DNA from: Fibrobacterota bacterium
GTDB taxonomy: Bacteria; Fibrobacterota; Fibrobacteria; UBA11236
Direction: 5' to 3'
DNA: 64,000 nucleotides
NCBI GenBank assembly: GCA_028287505.1
Contig: JAQBPN010000093.1
Location: forward strand, 1 to 64,000
The notes under the pieces are model-generated. The model did not search any database and was not told the DNA's origin. It was given only the letters and a program-made list of their open reading frames with translations. Shown one piece after another: positions 36,586 to 47,547 of the stretch (position 1 is its first letter; every line of letters begins with the position of its first letter). The translations under genes were made by a program, and so were the position numbers.

Positions 36586-37221
36586 ATGAGAAAGCCAATC
36601 CTGTCCGTCCTCTTCGCATTGTCGCTGGCGGTCCTTTCCGCTTCTGCCGGGGACGCTCCGGGCAAAGTGGCCCCAGCCGGGAAAGCCTCGGGTGCTGAAG
36701 CCCCAGGCGGGAAACCCGGCATGCGCGCCTATATCTGCGACTCCGCCCTTTCCACGATCACGTTCAAGGCCATCCACCCTTTCGCCACGGTCCATGGAGT
36801 GTCCCACGCTCCCGCCTGCACAGTCTGGGTGAATCCGGATACCACGGAGTTCCTGGTTCATGCCAGCGCGCGGGCCCGCTCCTTCAAAACCGGAAACGGC
36901 TTGCGGGACTCCCACGCCATGAAGGCGGTGGAGGCGGACAAGTTCCCGTTGGTGACGTTCACCAGCAAAACGGTGAAGCCCAAGGACGGCAAGGTGGGGC
37001 CCTACTCCCTGGCGGGTGATCTGACTTTCCATGGGGAGACCCGCCCGATCGAGGCCGCGGCCAAACCGGAAATCAAGGACGGCAAGGCCGTGGTCCGCGG
37101 GTCGTTCCCCGTCAGCTTCAAGGAATACAAAGTGACGCCGCCCTCGCTTATGGGAGCCAAGGCCAGGGACACCCTCACCCTGTCCTTCGATCTGGTTTTC
37201 GATCTCTCCGGGGCCAAATAG
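36586..37221 (+). CDS. YceI-family periplasmic protein
   Basis: 211 aa. Signal peptide ends near SASAG, then an Ala/Gly/Pro linker. YceI lipocalin-like core: STITFKAIHPFATVHGVSH, SHAMKAVEADKFPLVTFTSKTV, YSLAGDLTFHGETRPIE and FPVSFKEYKVTPPSLMGAKARDTLTLSFDL. Family members bind isoprenoid or lipid ligands in the periplasm. Confidence 0.9.
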   Translation: MRKPILSVLFALSLAVLSASAGDAPGKVAPAGKASGAEAPGGKPGMRAYICDSALSTITFKAIHPFATVHGVSHAPACTVWVNPDTTEFLVHASARARSFKTGNGLRDSHAMKAVEADKFPLVTFTSKTVKPKDGKVGPYSLAGDLTFHGETRPIEAAAKPEIKDGKAVVRGSFPVSFKEYKVTPPSLMGAKARDTLTLSFDLVFDLSGAK

Positions 37222-37279
37222 TTTTAACTTGATCCCGCCCCGTCGGGTAAAAGGCAAACACCACCAAGGAGCCTCCACC

Positions 37280-38209
37280 ATGTTCACCCCAGCTTTTTCC
37301 AGCGATGCGATGTTGAACCGCAAAAACCTGATGCCGGTGGTAAACCCGGACAAGTCGGGGAACCCGCTCCACCATCCCGCCCCCAAGGCGCCCCGGATCT
37401 TCGCGGACACGGCCACCCGTTCGGAAATCGAGCCGTTGTTCAAGGCCGGCATCATCAACGGCCTCACCACCAATCCTTCGCTGCTGAAAAAGGCGGGCGC
37501 CAAATCCTGGGATCATGCCAAGGAGATCATGAAGGAGCTCTGCAGCCTGCTGCGCCCTTTCCCGGTTTCGCTGGAACTGACCGAACTGGAGGAAGAGAAA
37601 ATGGTCCGGCAGGCTGAGGAGCTTTCCGCGCTGGGGGACAATTCCGTGATCAAGGTTCCCGTGGGCGGCTATCGCGCCATCAGCCCTTCGGCCGATCCCT
37701 TTACGGGGCTGAAGGTCATCCGCCGCCTGTGGGAGCGCGGCATCAAGGTGAACACCACGCTGGTTTTCAATACCAACCAGGCCTTCTGGGCGGCCAACGC
37801 CGGCGCCAGCTATGTCAGCCCGTTCCTGGGCCGCTTGGCGGATTATGCCTACAAGCACGATACTCCCGAACGCAAGCCCGGCAACTCCCTCTACTGGGTG
37901 GAGGATCACAAGAACTCCAAGGGCGACCAGGTCATGCACAACACCGAATACGTGGCCTCGGGCGGCGCGGTGAAGGACGCGGGCGCGCGCCTCATCTTCG
38001 AGATCGCCACCGTCTTCGCCAACTACCAGATCAAGACGGAAATCCTGGCCGCAAGCTTCCGCAACCAGGTCCAACTGACCGAATGCCTGCTGGCGGGCGC
38101 CGATATCCTCACCGTGCCGGCCTCCGTGCTCAACACGGTGGCGGACCATCCCTTGAGCGATGAAGGAATGAAGGCCTTCGTGGAAGATTCGAAAGCCTTT
38201 GGCAAGTAA
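37280..38209 (+). CDS. tal: Transaldolase (TalC/MipB type)
   Basis: 309 aa from ATG 37280 with RBS AGGAG. The short transaldolase barrel: FADTATRSEIEPLFKAGIINGLTTNPSLL, the Schiff-base Lys in NSVIKVPVG, and VNTTLVFNTNQAFWAANAGASYVSPFLGRLADY. Moves a three-carbon unit in the pentose phosphate pathway. It has about 40 extra N-terminal residues over the smallest members and an insertion around WVEDHKNSKGD. The codons for its last residues are duplicated downstream (see repeat 38198-38253). Confidence 0.93.
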   Translation: MFTPAFSSDAMLNRKNLMPVVNPDKSGNPLHHPAPKAPRIFADTATRSEIEPLFKAGIINGLTTNPSLLKKAGAKSWDHAKEIMKELCSLLRPFPVSLELTELEEEKMVRQAEELSALGDNSVIKVPVGGYRAISPSADPFTGLKVIRRLWERGIKVNTTLVFNTNQAFWAANAGASYVSPFLGRLADYAYKHDTPERKPGNSLYWVEDHKNSKGDQVMHNTEYVASGGAVKDAGARLIFEIATVFANYQIKTEILAASFRNQVQLTECLLAGADILTVPASVLNTVADHPLSDEGMKAFVEDSKAFGK

Positions 38210-38253
38210 CCAACTGAAAAGGCCCGGCCAAAGGCTCGCATTCGGCAAGTAAC
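38198..38253 (+). repeat. 43-bp spaced duplication of the transaldolase 3' end
   Basis: TTTGGCAAGTAAC (38198-38210, the last codons and stop) recurs as TTCGGCAAGTAAC at 38241-38253, an offset of exactly 43 bp. The base run just before the second copy is AAGGCTCGCATTCG. The same offset and the same run occur behind the HDOD gene at 62493-62552. AGCCTTTGGC (38194-38203) is also inverted as GCCAAAGGCT (38227-38236). Confidence 0.6.
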
Positions 38254-38289
38254 GAAAGCGGCGGGCCTATTCAGCGCCCGCCTGCTCCT

Positions 38290-38583
38290 TCAACGATTGG
38301 GGTATTCCTTTCGCTTGTCGGAATGTTCGCCCCGCACCGTTCCCCAAACCCCATCCTTGGGGAACTCATTGTTCCCGGGAGTATTGGACGAATCGGGTTG
38401 GTTCCGATCGGAAAACTCCGCGATCAGGTGATCGCCTTCCTCTTCCAGCGAATAATCGGTCTCCTGATTGGCGCCGTGCAGATGCCGTTCAATCAGATCC
38501 TGCGCTTCCGCCAAGGTCAAGTCCGCTCTGCTTATCCAGCCGATGCCGCTGCGTATCCCGTGAAAACGTTTTTCCTCTTCCAT
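38290..38583 (-). CDS. Small hypothetical protein
   Basis: 97 aa, not recognised. Very polar and acidic (MEEEKRFHG, SLEEEGDHLIAEFSDRNQ), with a Gly/Asn/Pro-rich C-terminal half and no membrane segment. Supported as a gene by an AAGGAG RBS at the right distance before ATG 38583 and by lack of any gene opposite. Function unknown. Confidence 0.6.
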   Translation of the reverse strand: MEEEKRFHGIRSGIGWISRADLTLAEAQDLIERHLHGANQETDYSLEEEGDHLIAEFSDRNQPDSSNTPGNNEFPKDGVWGTVRGEHSDKRKEYPNR

Positions 38584-38719
38584 GGAGACTCCTTCGATGC
38601 CTCCATTCCATGCGAGGCCCGGAATGGAGGGCGGAACAATCGCCTTAGGGCCCTGATTTTAAAATAGGATTGCGGAGGGACGGGGAATAGCGGCCCGCTT
38701 TCGCGGCCGGAAGCCGGGA

Positions 38720-39103
38720 CTACGGGCGGGCGGCGAGCCGGAGGACGACCCATCCCCAGCCCAGCAGAAAAGCGACTCCGCCCAAGGGGGTAATCGCGCC
38801 CAGGGACTTGATACCGGTCAGGGTCATGGCGTATAGGCTTCCCGAGAAAAGCAGTATCCCCACCGCGAAGAAACGGGCTCCCCAGCGGATATCGGCGCCG
38901 GAGACTTTGGCGAACAAGGCCAGCGCCAGCAGGACCAGGGCGTGGATCAGGTGATACAGGACTCCGGTATGCCAGACCGTCAGCATTTCCGGCGGTACCT
39001 TCGCTTTCAGGGCATGGGCTCCGAAGGCCCCCAGGCCCACTCCCAGAAACCCCAATCCGCCGGCAATCCGCAACCAATCCATGCCGCTAAAGGTACTCTC
39101 CAT
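38720..39103 (-). CDS. DUF423 membrane protein (YgdD type)
   Basis: 127 aa; ATG at 39082 is an alternative start that fits the family better (MDWLRIAGG). Four hydrophobic helices with the conserved [11 protein letters not shown] block and [16 protein letters not shown], both typical of DUF423 inner-membrane proteins of unknown function. Confidence 0.9.
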   Translation of the reverse strand: MESTFSGMDWLRIAGGLGFLGVGLGAFGAHALKAKVPPEMLTVWHTGVLYHLIHALVLLALALFAKVSGADIRWGARFFAVGILLFSGSLYAMTLTGIKSLGAITPLGGVAFLLGWGWVVLRLAARP

Positions 39104-39275
39104 GCCAAGGACCCGCCAGGGTCAGCCTGTGCCCGGTAATTCGGGATGCCAGGCGCGGAATTGGGAATACCTTTCCGTTTCCCGGGACCGGGAGCCCTTT
39201 CTCCACCGCCTTCCGCCTACTATATTTTTGCGCCCACGGGTCCTCCCGTGCACTCACCCAAAATCGAGGTTCCGC

Positions 39276-41234
<1,959 letters not shown>

Positions 41235-41240
41235 GCGGCT

Positions 41241-41268
41241 CGGAAACATGCCCCAAGGCATGTTTCCG
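41241..41268. repeat. Perfect 12-bp hairpin after acs
   Basis: CGGAAACATGCC (41241-41252), loop CCAA, GGCATGTTTCCG (41257-41268), all pairs matching, 7 bp after the acs stop. There is no T run, so it is not a normal terminator; it may protect the 3' end or be a small repeat element. Confidence 0.7.
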
Positions 41269-41356
41269 ACGCGAACGCCTTTCCAGAGGACCGACCCGAC
41301 AGAGAGTACACACTGCCTCAACCTGTTTCATCTCCGGAAAGAATTCAGAAAACAAC

Positions 41357-41386
41357 AAGGCCGGGGAGTCCATCCCCGGCCTTTTT
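41357..41386. terminator. Terminator between acs and the convergent DUF1349 gene
   Basis: GGCCGGGGA (41359-41367), loop GTCCA, TCCCCGGCC (41373-41381), then TTTTT. On the other strand the stem is followed by the less regular TTGTTGTTTTC, so it may also end the minus-strand gene. Confidence 0.88.
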
Positions 41387-41402
41387 CATTCCATTCGTAC
41401 TG

Positions 41403-43808
41403 TCAATGTTGTGTTTCCGGATACAGGTTGAAGTTCACCGCGTATTCCCACCAATTGTTCAGGCGGTTGCTGTTGGCCGCGGTACCATCCGAGTAACGGC
41501 CGGTCACGCGGGGATAGTGCTGGAAATACCATTTCACGAAGCCCCGTTGGATCTCCCCGTCCTGGGCCATGGGAAGCCATTCGTTCTGGTTCATCAGGCG
41601 CCTGGTTGACGCGCCCTGAAGCAGGGGATAGTTGTACAACCAGTCGTCGGCCTGGGAGTAGTAGTTGTCAAAGGACCAATACACGTATTCCTGGGAATGG
41701 TTGACCAGGTTGGGTGGCCAGTGGATGACGCCCACGCCGGCCTGGCCCGGCAGATTGCCTTCCACCACGCTGAAGCGGTCCCAGATGTTGCGGATGACGG
41801 TGGGCTGGCGGCTGCCGCAACCCGCCGTGAAATCCGGCCACATGCAGCCATTGTAGGGAATGGGAGGAGGCGTGCCGAAGGCGTGGTCGCCCACCAGTTG
41901 TTCGGCGCGGTGGCCGAAGGCGTGTTCCGCAAGGCCCACGGTGCGTTCGTAGTTGAAGCCCATGACGAAGAAGTTCGGAGTGGGGCGGGTGAACGGGGTA
42001 CCGTTGATCCAATAGGAGGTGCTGCCTCCCATGGCGGATTCGAAATATCCGGCATAGGGGAAGCCCCAGACGATGACTTCGTCCACTTCGCCCGCGTTGA
42101 CCTTGGCATCCACGCCGTATTGGTCCATCAGGGCGTTGTAGTCCGCTCCGTAATTGCCTTGACTGGGCATCCGCTGCGTCGCGCCCACCCAATCGCCGGT
42201 GTTGATGGCGTACTGGTAGGCGTTCAGGTAGTCCGATTCGGTGAATTGCGGGGTGTTGAACTGAACGGATCCCGTGATGGGGCCCCAGGTGTTGAGCAAG
42301 GAGGGGATGGAAGGATAGTTCGCCACCTTCCAACGCACGTAGCCGCCGCTGGCCTCAGTCAAATCGGCCAGGTAGTCCGTGGCCATCACCACGGGATTGT
42401 CCCAGTTCCAATGGGCCCTGCCGTATTCATGCAGGCGCTGGTTGCCTTGGGTGGTCAGGATGGGGGAGAAGGTGAGCACCAGGGCCTTTTTGACCGTGTA
42501 GTACTTGTTGTTGGTGGCCCAGTAGACGGCGTTGTCGAACAGCGCCAGGGCGCGGCCGGTGCTGATGGCGCCCGGGGTCAGGTCGCTGAAGAACAGGAAG
42601 ACGCGGCGGGCCGGGGCGGTGCGGCCGGGCATGGCCACGTTGGCGTCATAGGCGAAGTCGATGACCTTGGCGGTATTGTCCGCCTGGGAGGCGATCTTGA
42701 TGGCGTTGGGCCCGGGCTTGCCCCAGGAGATCTGGGCAGGCTGGTTGTAAAGGGTGGAGGTGCCCGTAAGCCCGGCGGCCAGGTCCTGGCAGCCGTCCGC
42801 GTAGTTCTTGGCGGCCGTGTACATGGTGGCGCGATCGCACGCCGAAGTGAAGATGGCTGCTTGGGTCTGGTTGTCCGTAGTGCCGTAATCGGTGCCGCCC
42901 ACGGTGCCGGTCATGCCCAGGTCATCCAGGATGGCGTTCTCCCAGGTGATCAGGGGAACCGCCGAGGTGGTGAACTTGGTGTTCACGTCCCCGGAGCTGA
43001 CCGTGGAAGAAATGACGATCAGGCCTTTGCCCGCGGCATCACCGGACACGGAGGCCGCGGCGGCCTTGACGGTCACCGCATAACCCAAAGTCTCCAGCCT
43101 GCGCTTGATGAAAGCGTCCGCGCTGGTCAGGGAGGCGGAACCCGCTACCAACAAAACGCCTGCGGGCGGGGGAGTGTTGATGATCTGCACGCTGATGGCG
43201 GAAGCGGATCCCAGCCGGGTATTATCGTGGCTGGTGGCCGCCAGGCCAACGTATACGGTGCCGGTCATGGGAATGGTCTGGGCCGCGCCAATCTGGGTCC
43301 AGGCCGATCCGTCCGGGGAGCGGAATGCGGTGAAGGCGTCCCCGCTGCGGACCAGCTTCACCCAGTAGGGCGCCGCGAGTCCGGTAGTATTGGTGTTGAC
43401 CGATGCGCCGTTCAAGGCGGCGCGGTATTGGAAGGCCACGCCGTTGGAAGGGGTGACGGCCACAAAGGCGTTCTTGGCTCCGGCAGTCAGGTCCTGGCGG
43501 ATCATCACTCCGGCTTTGGCCCATGCATTGGTGTTCGCAACGCTGTTGATCTTGGCGATGATGGTGGTGTTGCCGCTCAGGGCCTGGTAGGCGAAATTGA
43601 AGGCGTCGGCATTGCCCCAGATGTCCGCTCCGGATCCGTAAATGGACCAGAGGCCTCCGCTTTCCGCGGCGCTGCCCGCCACTCCCACCGATCCGATGTC
43701 CTTGTCGATCCAGGGCGCAGGCAATGCATGGACCGACGCGGTCCAACCAAGCAGCAGCGATGCCGAGATCGCCGCAAGTTTTCCTCTTCGGGTTTCTACG
43801 CTATTCAT
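41403..43808 (-). CDS. Large secreted protein: DUF1349 (ConA-like) + ThuA/Rossmann-like + unknown C-terminal domain
   Basis: 801 aa from ATG 43808 (RBS GGAGGA). Signal peptide ends near VHALP. Residues about 30-205 are DUF1349/ConA-like (NAWAKAGVMIRQDLTAGAKNAFVAVTPSNG). Residues about 212-440 resemble the ThuA or amidotransferase-like Rossmann domain seen in secreted Bacteroidetes proteins (GVLLVAGSASLTSADAFIKRRLETLGY, VISSTVSSGDV). Residues 440-801 are not recognised; they contain a striking NYERTVGLAEHAFGHRAEQLVGDHAFG stretch with several His/Glu that might bind metal. Likely surface or secreted; substrate unknown. Confidence 0.75.
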   Translation of the reverse strand: MNSVETRRGKLAAISASLLLGWTASVHALPAPWIDKDIGSVGVAGSAAESGGLWSIYGSGADIWGNADAFNFAYQALSGNTTIIAKINSVANTNAWAKAGVMIRQDLTAGAKNAFVAVTPSNGVAFQYRAALNGASVNTNTTGLAAPYWVKLVRSGDAFTAFRSPDGSAWTQIGAAQTIPMTGTVYVGLAATSHDNTRLGSASAISVQIINTPPPAGVLLVAGSASLTSADAFIKRRLETLGYAVTVKAAAASVSGDAAGKGLIVISSTVSSGDVNTKFTTSAVPLITWENAILDDLGMTGTVGGTDYGTTDNQTQAAIFTSACDRATMYTAAKNYADGCQDLAAGLTGTSTLYNQPAQISWGKPGPNAIKIASQADNTAKVIDFAYDANVAMPGRTAPARRVFLFFSDLTPGAISTGRALALFDNAVYWATNNKYYTVKKALVLTFSPILTTQGNQRLHEYGRAHWNWDNPVVMATDYLADLTEASGGYVRWKVANYPSIPSLLNTWGPITGSVQFNTPQFTESDYLNAYQYAINTGDWVGATQRMPSQGNYGADYNALMDQYGVDAKVNAGEVDEVIVWGFPYAGYFESAMGGSTSYWINGTPFTRPTPNFFVMGFNYERTVGLAEHAFGHRAEQLVGDHAFGTPPPIPYNGCMWPDFTAGCGSRQPTVIRNIWDRFSVVEGNLPGQAGVGVIHWPPNLVNHSQEYVYWSFDNYYSQADDWLYNYPLLQGASTRRLMNQNEWLPMAQDGEIQRGFVKWYFQHYPRVTGRYSDGTAANSNRLNNWWEYAVNFNLYPETQH

Positions 43809-43951
43809 CGTGTCCTCCATTGTGAAAGCGTTCGCGGATAAAAAAGCCCTTATGGGGATCGATCGTCAAGCCATTGCAATCGCATTCCTGTGCATTTGAT
43901 GGAGAACATCCGCGCGGAATTTCCCGGTTCGGAAGCGGCAAAAAATGCGGG

Positions 43952-43977
43952 ACGGATAATTTTCGTGACGGATAATA
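43952..43977. repeat. Direct repeat GACGGATAAT, 16-bp period
   Basis: GACGGATAAT occurs at 43952-43961 and 43968-43977, separated by TTTCGT, in the 404-bp region between the divergent genes starting at 43808 and 44213. It may be an operator for the minus-strand gene. No other gene is seen in 43809-44212. Confidence 0.5.
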
Positions 43978-44127
43978 CAAAGGCTTCCCGACGAAGAAGA
44001 TTCCGAAAGCGCGGAAACCGGATGGAAGCGGGATGGACATCAAGATGAAAACGGACCCGATCCGACAGGGATATGTGGGCGCCCCCGATCGCCGCTAGGG
44101 CGGGTTGCCGCTGCCTGGCGAAGCGGA

Positions 44128-44156
44128 TTGAGAGTAATGGAAAGAAGTGTTAAGTT
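44128..44156 (+). promoter_or_regulatory. Candidate sigma70-type promoter for the DUF3078 gene
   Basis: TTGAGA (44128-44133), 17-bp spacer, TAAGTT (44151-44156). Transcripts would start near 44163, about 50 bp before ATG 44213. Confidence 0.5.
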
Positions 44157-44212
44157 TTGCCCGCCTTCCCCGCGCCTGCTTTTTCAATCCGGGGAGGATG
44201 GAGACCTTTGTC

Positions 44213-45106
44213 ATGATCCGTTCTTCTATCCGATCGGGGCGCATAGCCGCCTTAGCAGCCATTGTCACCTTGTCGGCAGCCGCCATCCAGGCTCAGGCCA
44301 CGGCAGGACCCACGGACAGTGCGGCGGCGGCGGAAGCGGCCAAATTCGGATGGAAGCATCGGGTCGGCGGCATGCTCAATCTGAGCCAGGCCTATTACGA
44401 CAAGTGGGCCAAGGGCGGTACCGATAATCTTGCCTACGAATGGAATTTCGGCGGATCCATCGACCTGGAGCAACCGGACTACCAATGGGAAACCAAGGCC
44501 AAGGCCATTTATGGCCGAACCAAACTGGGTTCCCTGGCTTCCCGCAAGTCCTCGGACCAGTTCGATTTCGAGTCCGTATACACCCGCCTGCTCAAAATCC
44601 ATGTCAACCCCTTCGCCTCGGTCACGGCCCAATCCCAGTTCATGCCGGGATATGCGTATACGGAAGCTCCCATTACCAGGACGCAGATCTCCGACTACTT
44701 CAATCCCGCCTACTTTACCGAAACGGCGGGTCTGGGAGTGGAACCCGTCAAGGACTTGAAGGAGCGCCTGGGCGCCACCATGAAGCAAACGGTGGGTTCC
44801 TTCGGCTTCCAGGAAAACGGCGTCCGCACGGGCCGGGACTTCAGGCAGGAATACGGCGTCAGCTCCACCACTGAATATGAGAGAAGCATCATGGAAAACA
44901 TCCACGCTTCCACCCGCCTGGACGTTTTCGTGAATTTCAAAGGCATCGACAACATCGATGGACGCTGGGCCAATAAAGTCACGGCCAAGGTGAACAAACT
45001 GGTCAGCGCCAATGTCGAGTACGAAGTGCTCTACGATTCCGATCTGTCCCTGGATACCCAGACGCGGGAAGGCCTCTCCATCGGGATTTCCTTCCTTTCC
45101 TTATAG
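44213..45106 (+). CDS. DUF3078 domain protein, predicted outer-membrane
   Basis: 297 aa from ATG 44213 (RBS GGAG); another ATG at 44198 lacks spacing for an RBS. Signal peptide ends near IQAQA. The body WKHRVGGMLNLSQAYYDKWAKGGTDNLAYEWNFGG is the DUF3078 pattern common in Bacteroidota and relatives; many later beta strands, ending YDSDLSLDTQTREGLSIGISFLSL, fit a membrane barrel. Function unknown. Confidence 0.82.
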   Translation: MIRSSIRSGRIAALAAIVTLSAAAIQAQATAGPTDSAAAAEAAKFGWKHRVGGMLNLSQAYYDKWAKGGTDNLAYEWNFGGSIDLEQPDYQWETKAKAIYGRTKLGSLASRKSSDQFDFESVYTRLLKIHVNPFASVTAQSQFMPGYAYTEAPITRTQISDYFNPAYFTETAGLGVEPVKDLKERLGATMKQTVGSFGFQENGVRTGRDFRQEYGVSSTTEYERSIMENIHASTRLDVFVNFKGIDNIDGRWANKVTAKVNKLVSANVEYEVLYDSDLSLDTQTREGLSIGISFLSL

Positions 45107-45153
45107 TTTCTATAACGCCCACAGTCCGAAGCAAAAGCTATATGCCGTCATAT

Positions 45154-45174
45154 GCCCCCGGACACTCCGGGGGC
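45154..45174. repeat. GC-rich hairpin between DUF3078 and EF-hand genes
   Basis: GCCCCCGGA (45154-45162), loop CAC, TCCGGGGGC (45166-45174), a perfect 9-bp stem without a T run. Possibly a weak terminator or mRNA stabiliser. Confidence 0.5.
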
Positions 45175-45259
45175 CGAATCGAGCGGTTCCCGGTCCACCT
45201 TGGGAAGTCCCGCTCTCCAGGTTATCTTACCCGCTTTGGTGAACTCACGGGAGCACGTC

Positions 45260-47473
45260 ATGGCGCAAAAACATAAATGGACTTTCTTCCGCGCCGGCGG
45301 CTTCGATCAGGTCAAACTGGAGTCCGGCGCGGACCTGATGAATCTCGACAAATTGGACAAAAAGCTGTGGGTCGCTCTCGCATGTCCCACCAGCGGCCTG
45401 GAAATCGATTCGCGCACCCTGGACCTGATCGATTCGGACAAGAACGGCCGCATCCGTCCCGGGGAGCTTATTGAAGCCATCGGATTCGCCGCCGCTCAGT
45501 TGAAGAATCCGGATGACCTTCTGAAGGGCGAGCCCGGCCTGCCTCTGGCCTCCATCGACGATTCCAATCCCGTCGGCAAGGTGCTATTGTCCTCCGCCCG
45601 CCAAATCCTCTCCAATATCGGCAAACCCGAGGCGCTGCTTCTTTCCGTGGAAGACGTATCGGACCGTTCCCGGATCTTCGCGAATACCGCGTTCAACGGC
45701 GATGGCATCATTACCGAATTGAGCGCCTCCACCGAGCCGGTCCGCGCGGTCATCCGCGAGATCATCGAATGCATCGGCTGCGTCCCGGATCTCTCCGGCA
45801 AGCCCGGAATCCTGCCCGAAATGATCGACGCCTTTTTCGCGGAGGCCAAAGCCTTCGACGCCTGGTACGTGAAGGGCGACGCCGAAGCTACCGCGGTCTT
45901 CCCGCTGGGGCGGCTGGGCACGGCGGATGCCGTCTCGGTCATCACCGCCATCAAGCCCAAGGTGGACGATTATTTCGCCCGATGCCGCCTCACGGCCTAC
46001 GACCCCCGCACCGAGCAGGTGTTGAACCGCAAGGAAGAGGAGTATCTGGCGCTGGCCGCGAACGATCTGAGCATCACGGCCGCGGAAGTGGCCGGCTTCC
46101 CCCTTTCCCACGTGGGTCCGGAACGGCCCCTGCCCTTGATGGGGCCCGTGAATCCCGCGCATGCGGCGGCCCTCGCCAACCTGGCGGTCGCGGCGGTGAA
46201 GCCGATCCTGGGGACCCGCGACAAGATCACGGAGAGTGAATGGCATGCCGTGATGGCCAAGGTCGCTCCATACCGGGCCTGGCAGGAGCAGAAGGCGGGA
46301 CTCAAGGTGGAGCAGCTCGGGGAGAAGCGTATCCGGGAAATCCTGGAATCGAATCTTTACGCCCAGTTGAACGATCTTGTCGCCAAGGACAAAGCCCTCG
46401 AAAGCGAAACCGCCAGCATCGAACAGGTCGAACGCCTGGTGCGTTATTACCGGGACATCGCCCTGCTTTGCACCAACTTCGTCAACTTCAAGGACTTCTA
46501 CGACGGCGCCGAACCTTCCATCTTCCAGTGCGGCACGCTGTACCTCGATCAAAGGGAATGCCGCTTATGCCTTCGCGTCGAGGATCCCGCCAAGCACGCC
46601 ATCATGGCGGGATTGGCCGGGGCGTACCTCGCGTATCTGGACTGCACGCGCAAGGAATCGAACGAGAAGATGCAAATCGTGGCGGCTTTCACGGCCGGGG
46701 ACTCCGACAACCTGATGGTGGGGCGGAACGGAATCTTCTACGACCGCAAAGGACGGGATTGGGACGCCACCATCGTCAAGATCGTGGACAATCCCATCAG
46801 CATCCGGCAGGCTTTCTGGTCCCCGTACAAGAAGTTCGTCCGATTCCTAGAGGAGCAGGTCAACAAGCGGGCCGCGGCCGCGGATGCGGAGGCCCACGAC
46901 AAGCTTGCCGCGACGGCGGCCACCACCGTCAATGCCGACAAAGCCAAGTTGGCGGTGCCCAAGAAGATCGACGTAGGCACGGTGGCGGCCATCGGCGTCG
47001 CCGCCGGCGCCATTGGAACCTTCGTCACCGCTCTCATCGGCTATCTGGCCGGCATTCTCAAGCTTGGCGTTTTCCCGACCCTTGCCGCCTTGGCCGGGGT
47101 GGTTTTTCTGATCTCCATGCCCTCCGTGATCATGGCGTACATCAAACTCCGGAAGCGCAATCTGGGTCCCATCCTGGATGCCAACGGCTGGGCCGTGAAC
47201 GCGAAAGCCAAATTCAACGTCCCCTTCGGGGCCACGCTCAGCAGCGTCGCCAAGCTTCCCCCCGGATCCCGCAGGGATTCCAGCGACCCGTACGCGGACA
47301 AGGGGTTCCCCTGGAAGCGCGCGCTGGTCGCCTTCCTGCTGCTCTACGTCGCCTACCGGTGGAGCGGCGGTTCCTTCGACCGCGTCCTTCCCTCGAGAGC
47401 GCGCGCCGGCAGCCTGCTGGGCCCCCGGTTGCCTTGGTTCCATCCCTCCAAGCCCGAAGAATTCAAACCTTAG
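45260..47473 (+). CDS. Large EF-hand protein with C-terminal membrane helices, unknown function
   Basis: 737 aa from ATG 45260. An EF-hand loop lies at residues 58-69 (D58-S-D60-K-N62-G-R-I-R-P-G-E69), and a second NGDGII stretch near residue 150 is a degenerate copy. The middle is helical with Cys pairs (FQCGTLYLDQRECRLCLRVED). Two hydrophobic helices near 575-635 (TVAAIGVAAGAIGTFVTALIGYL, FPTLAALAGVVFLISM) and a third near 692-708 anchor it. No signal peptide, so the large N-terminal part is likely cytosolic. Similar uncharacterised proteins exist in Bacteroidota, as I recall. Role unknown; calcium sensing is inference. Confidence 0.75.
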   Translation: MAQKHKWTFFRAGGFDQVKLESGADLMNLDKLDKKLWVALACPTSGLEIDSRTLDLIDSDKNGRIRPGELIEAIGFAAAQLKNPDDLLKGEPGLPLASIDDSNPVGKVLLSSARQILSNIGKPEALLLSVEDVSDRSRIFANTAFNGDGIITELSASTEPVRAVIREIIECIGCVPDLSGKPGILPEMIDAFFAEAKAFDAWYVKGDAEATAVFPLGRLGTADAVSVITAIKPKVDDYFARCRLTAYDPRTEQVLNRKEEEYLALAANDLSITAAEVAGFPLSHVGPERPLPLMGPVNPAHAAALANLAVAAVKPILGTRDKITESEWHAVMAKVAPYRAWQEQKAGLKVEQLGEKRIREILESNLYAQLNDLVAKDKALESETASIEQVERLVRYYRDIALLCTNFVNFKDFYDGAEPSIFQCGTLYLDQRECRLCLRVEDPAKHAIMAGLAGAYLAYLDCTRKESNEKMQIVAAFTAGDSDNLMVGRNGIFYDRKGRDWDATIVKIVDNPISIRQAFWSPYKKFVRFLEEQVNKRAAAADAEAHDKLAATAATTVNADKAKLAVPKKIDVGTVAAIGVAAGAIGTFVTALIGYLAGILKLGVFPTLAALAGVVFLISMPSVIMAYIKLRKRNLGPILDANGWAVNAKAKFNVPFGATLSSVAKLPPGSRRDSSDPYADKGFPWKRALVAFLLLYVAYRWSGGSFDRVLPSRARAGSLLGPRLPWFHPSKPEEFKP

Positions 47474-47547
47474 CGGGGCTGGCCGGCCCCATCCCGGTTT
47501 TTCACCGTCTTTGACGGCCCTACGGCCCGTTTCTATCCTTCCTTTCC

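Noticed and set aside
41697-43841. 714-codon open frame on the plus strand
   Set aside because: Opposite strand of the DUF1349 gene, which has signal peptide, RBS and domains.
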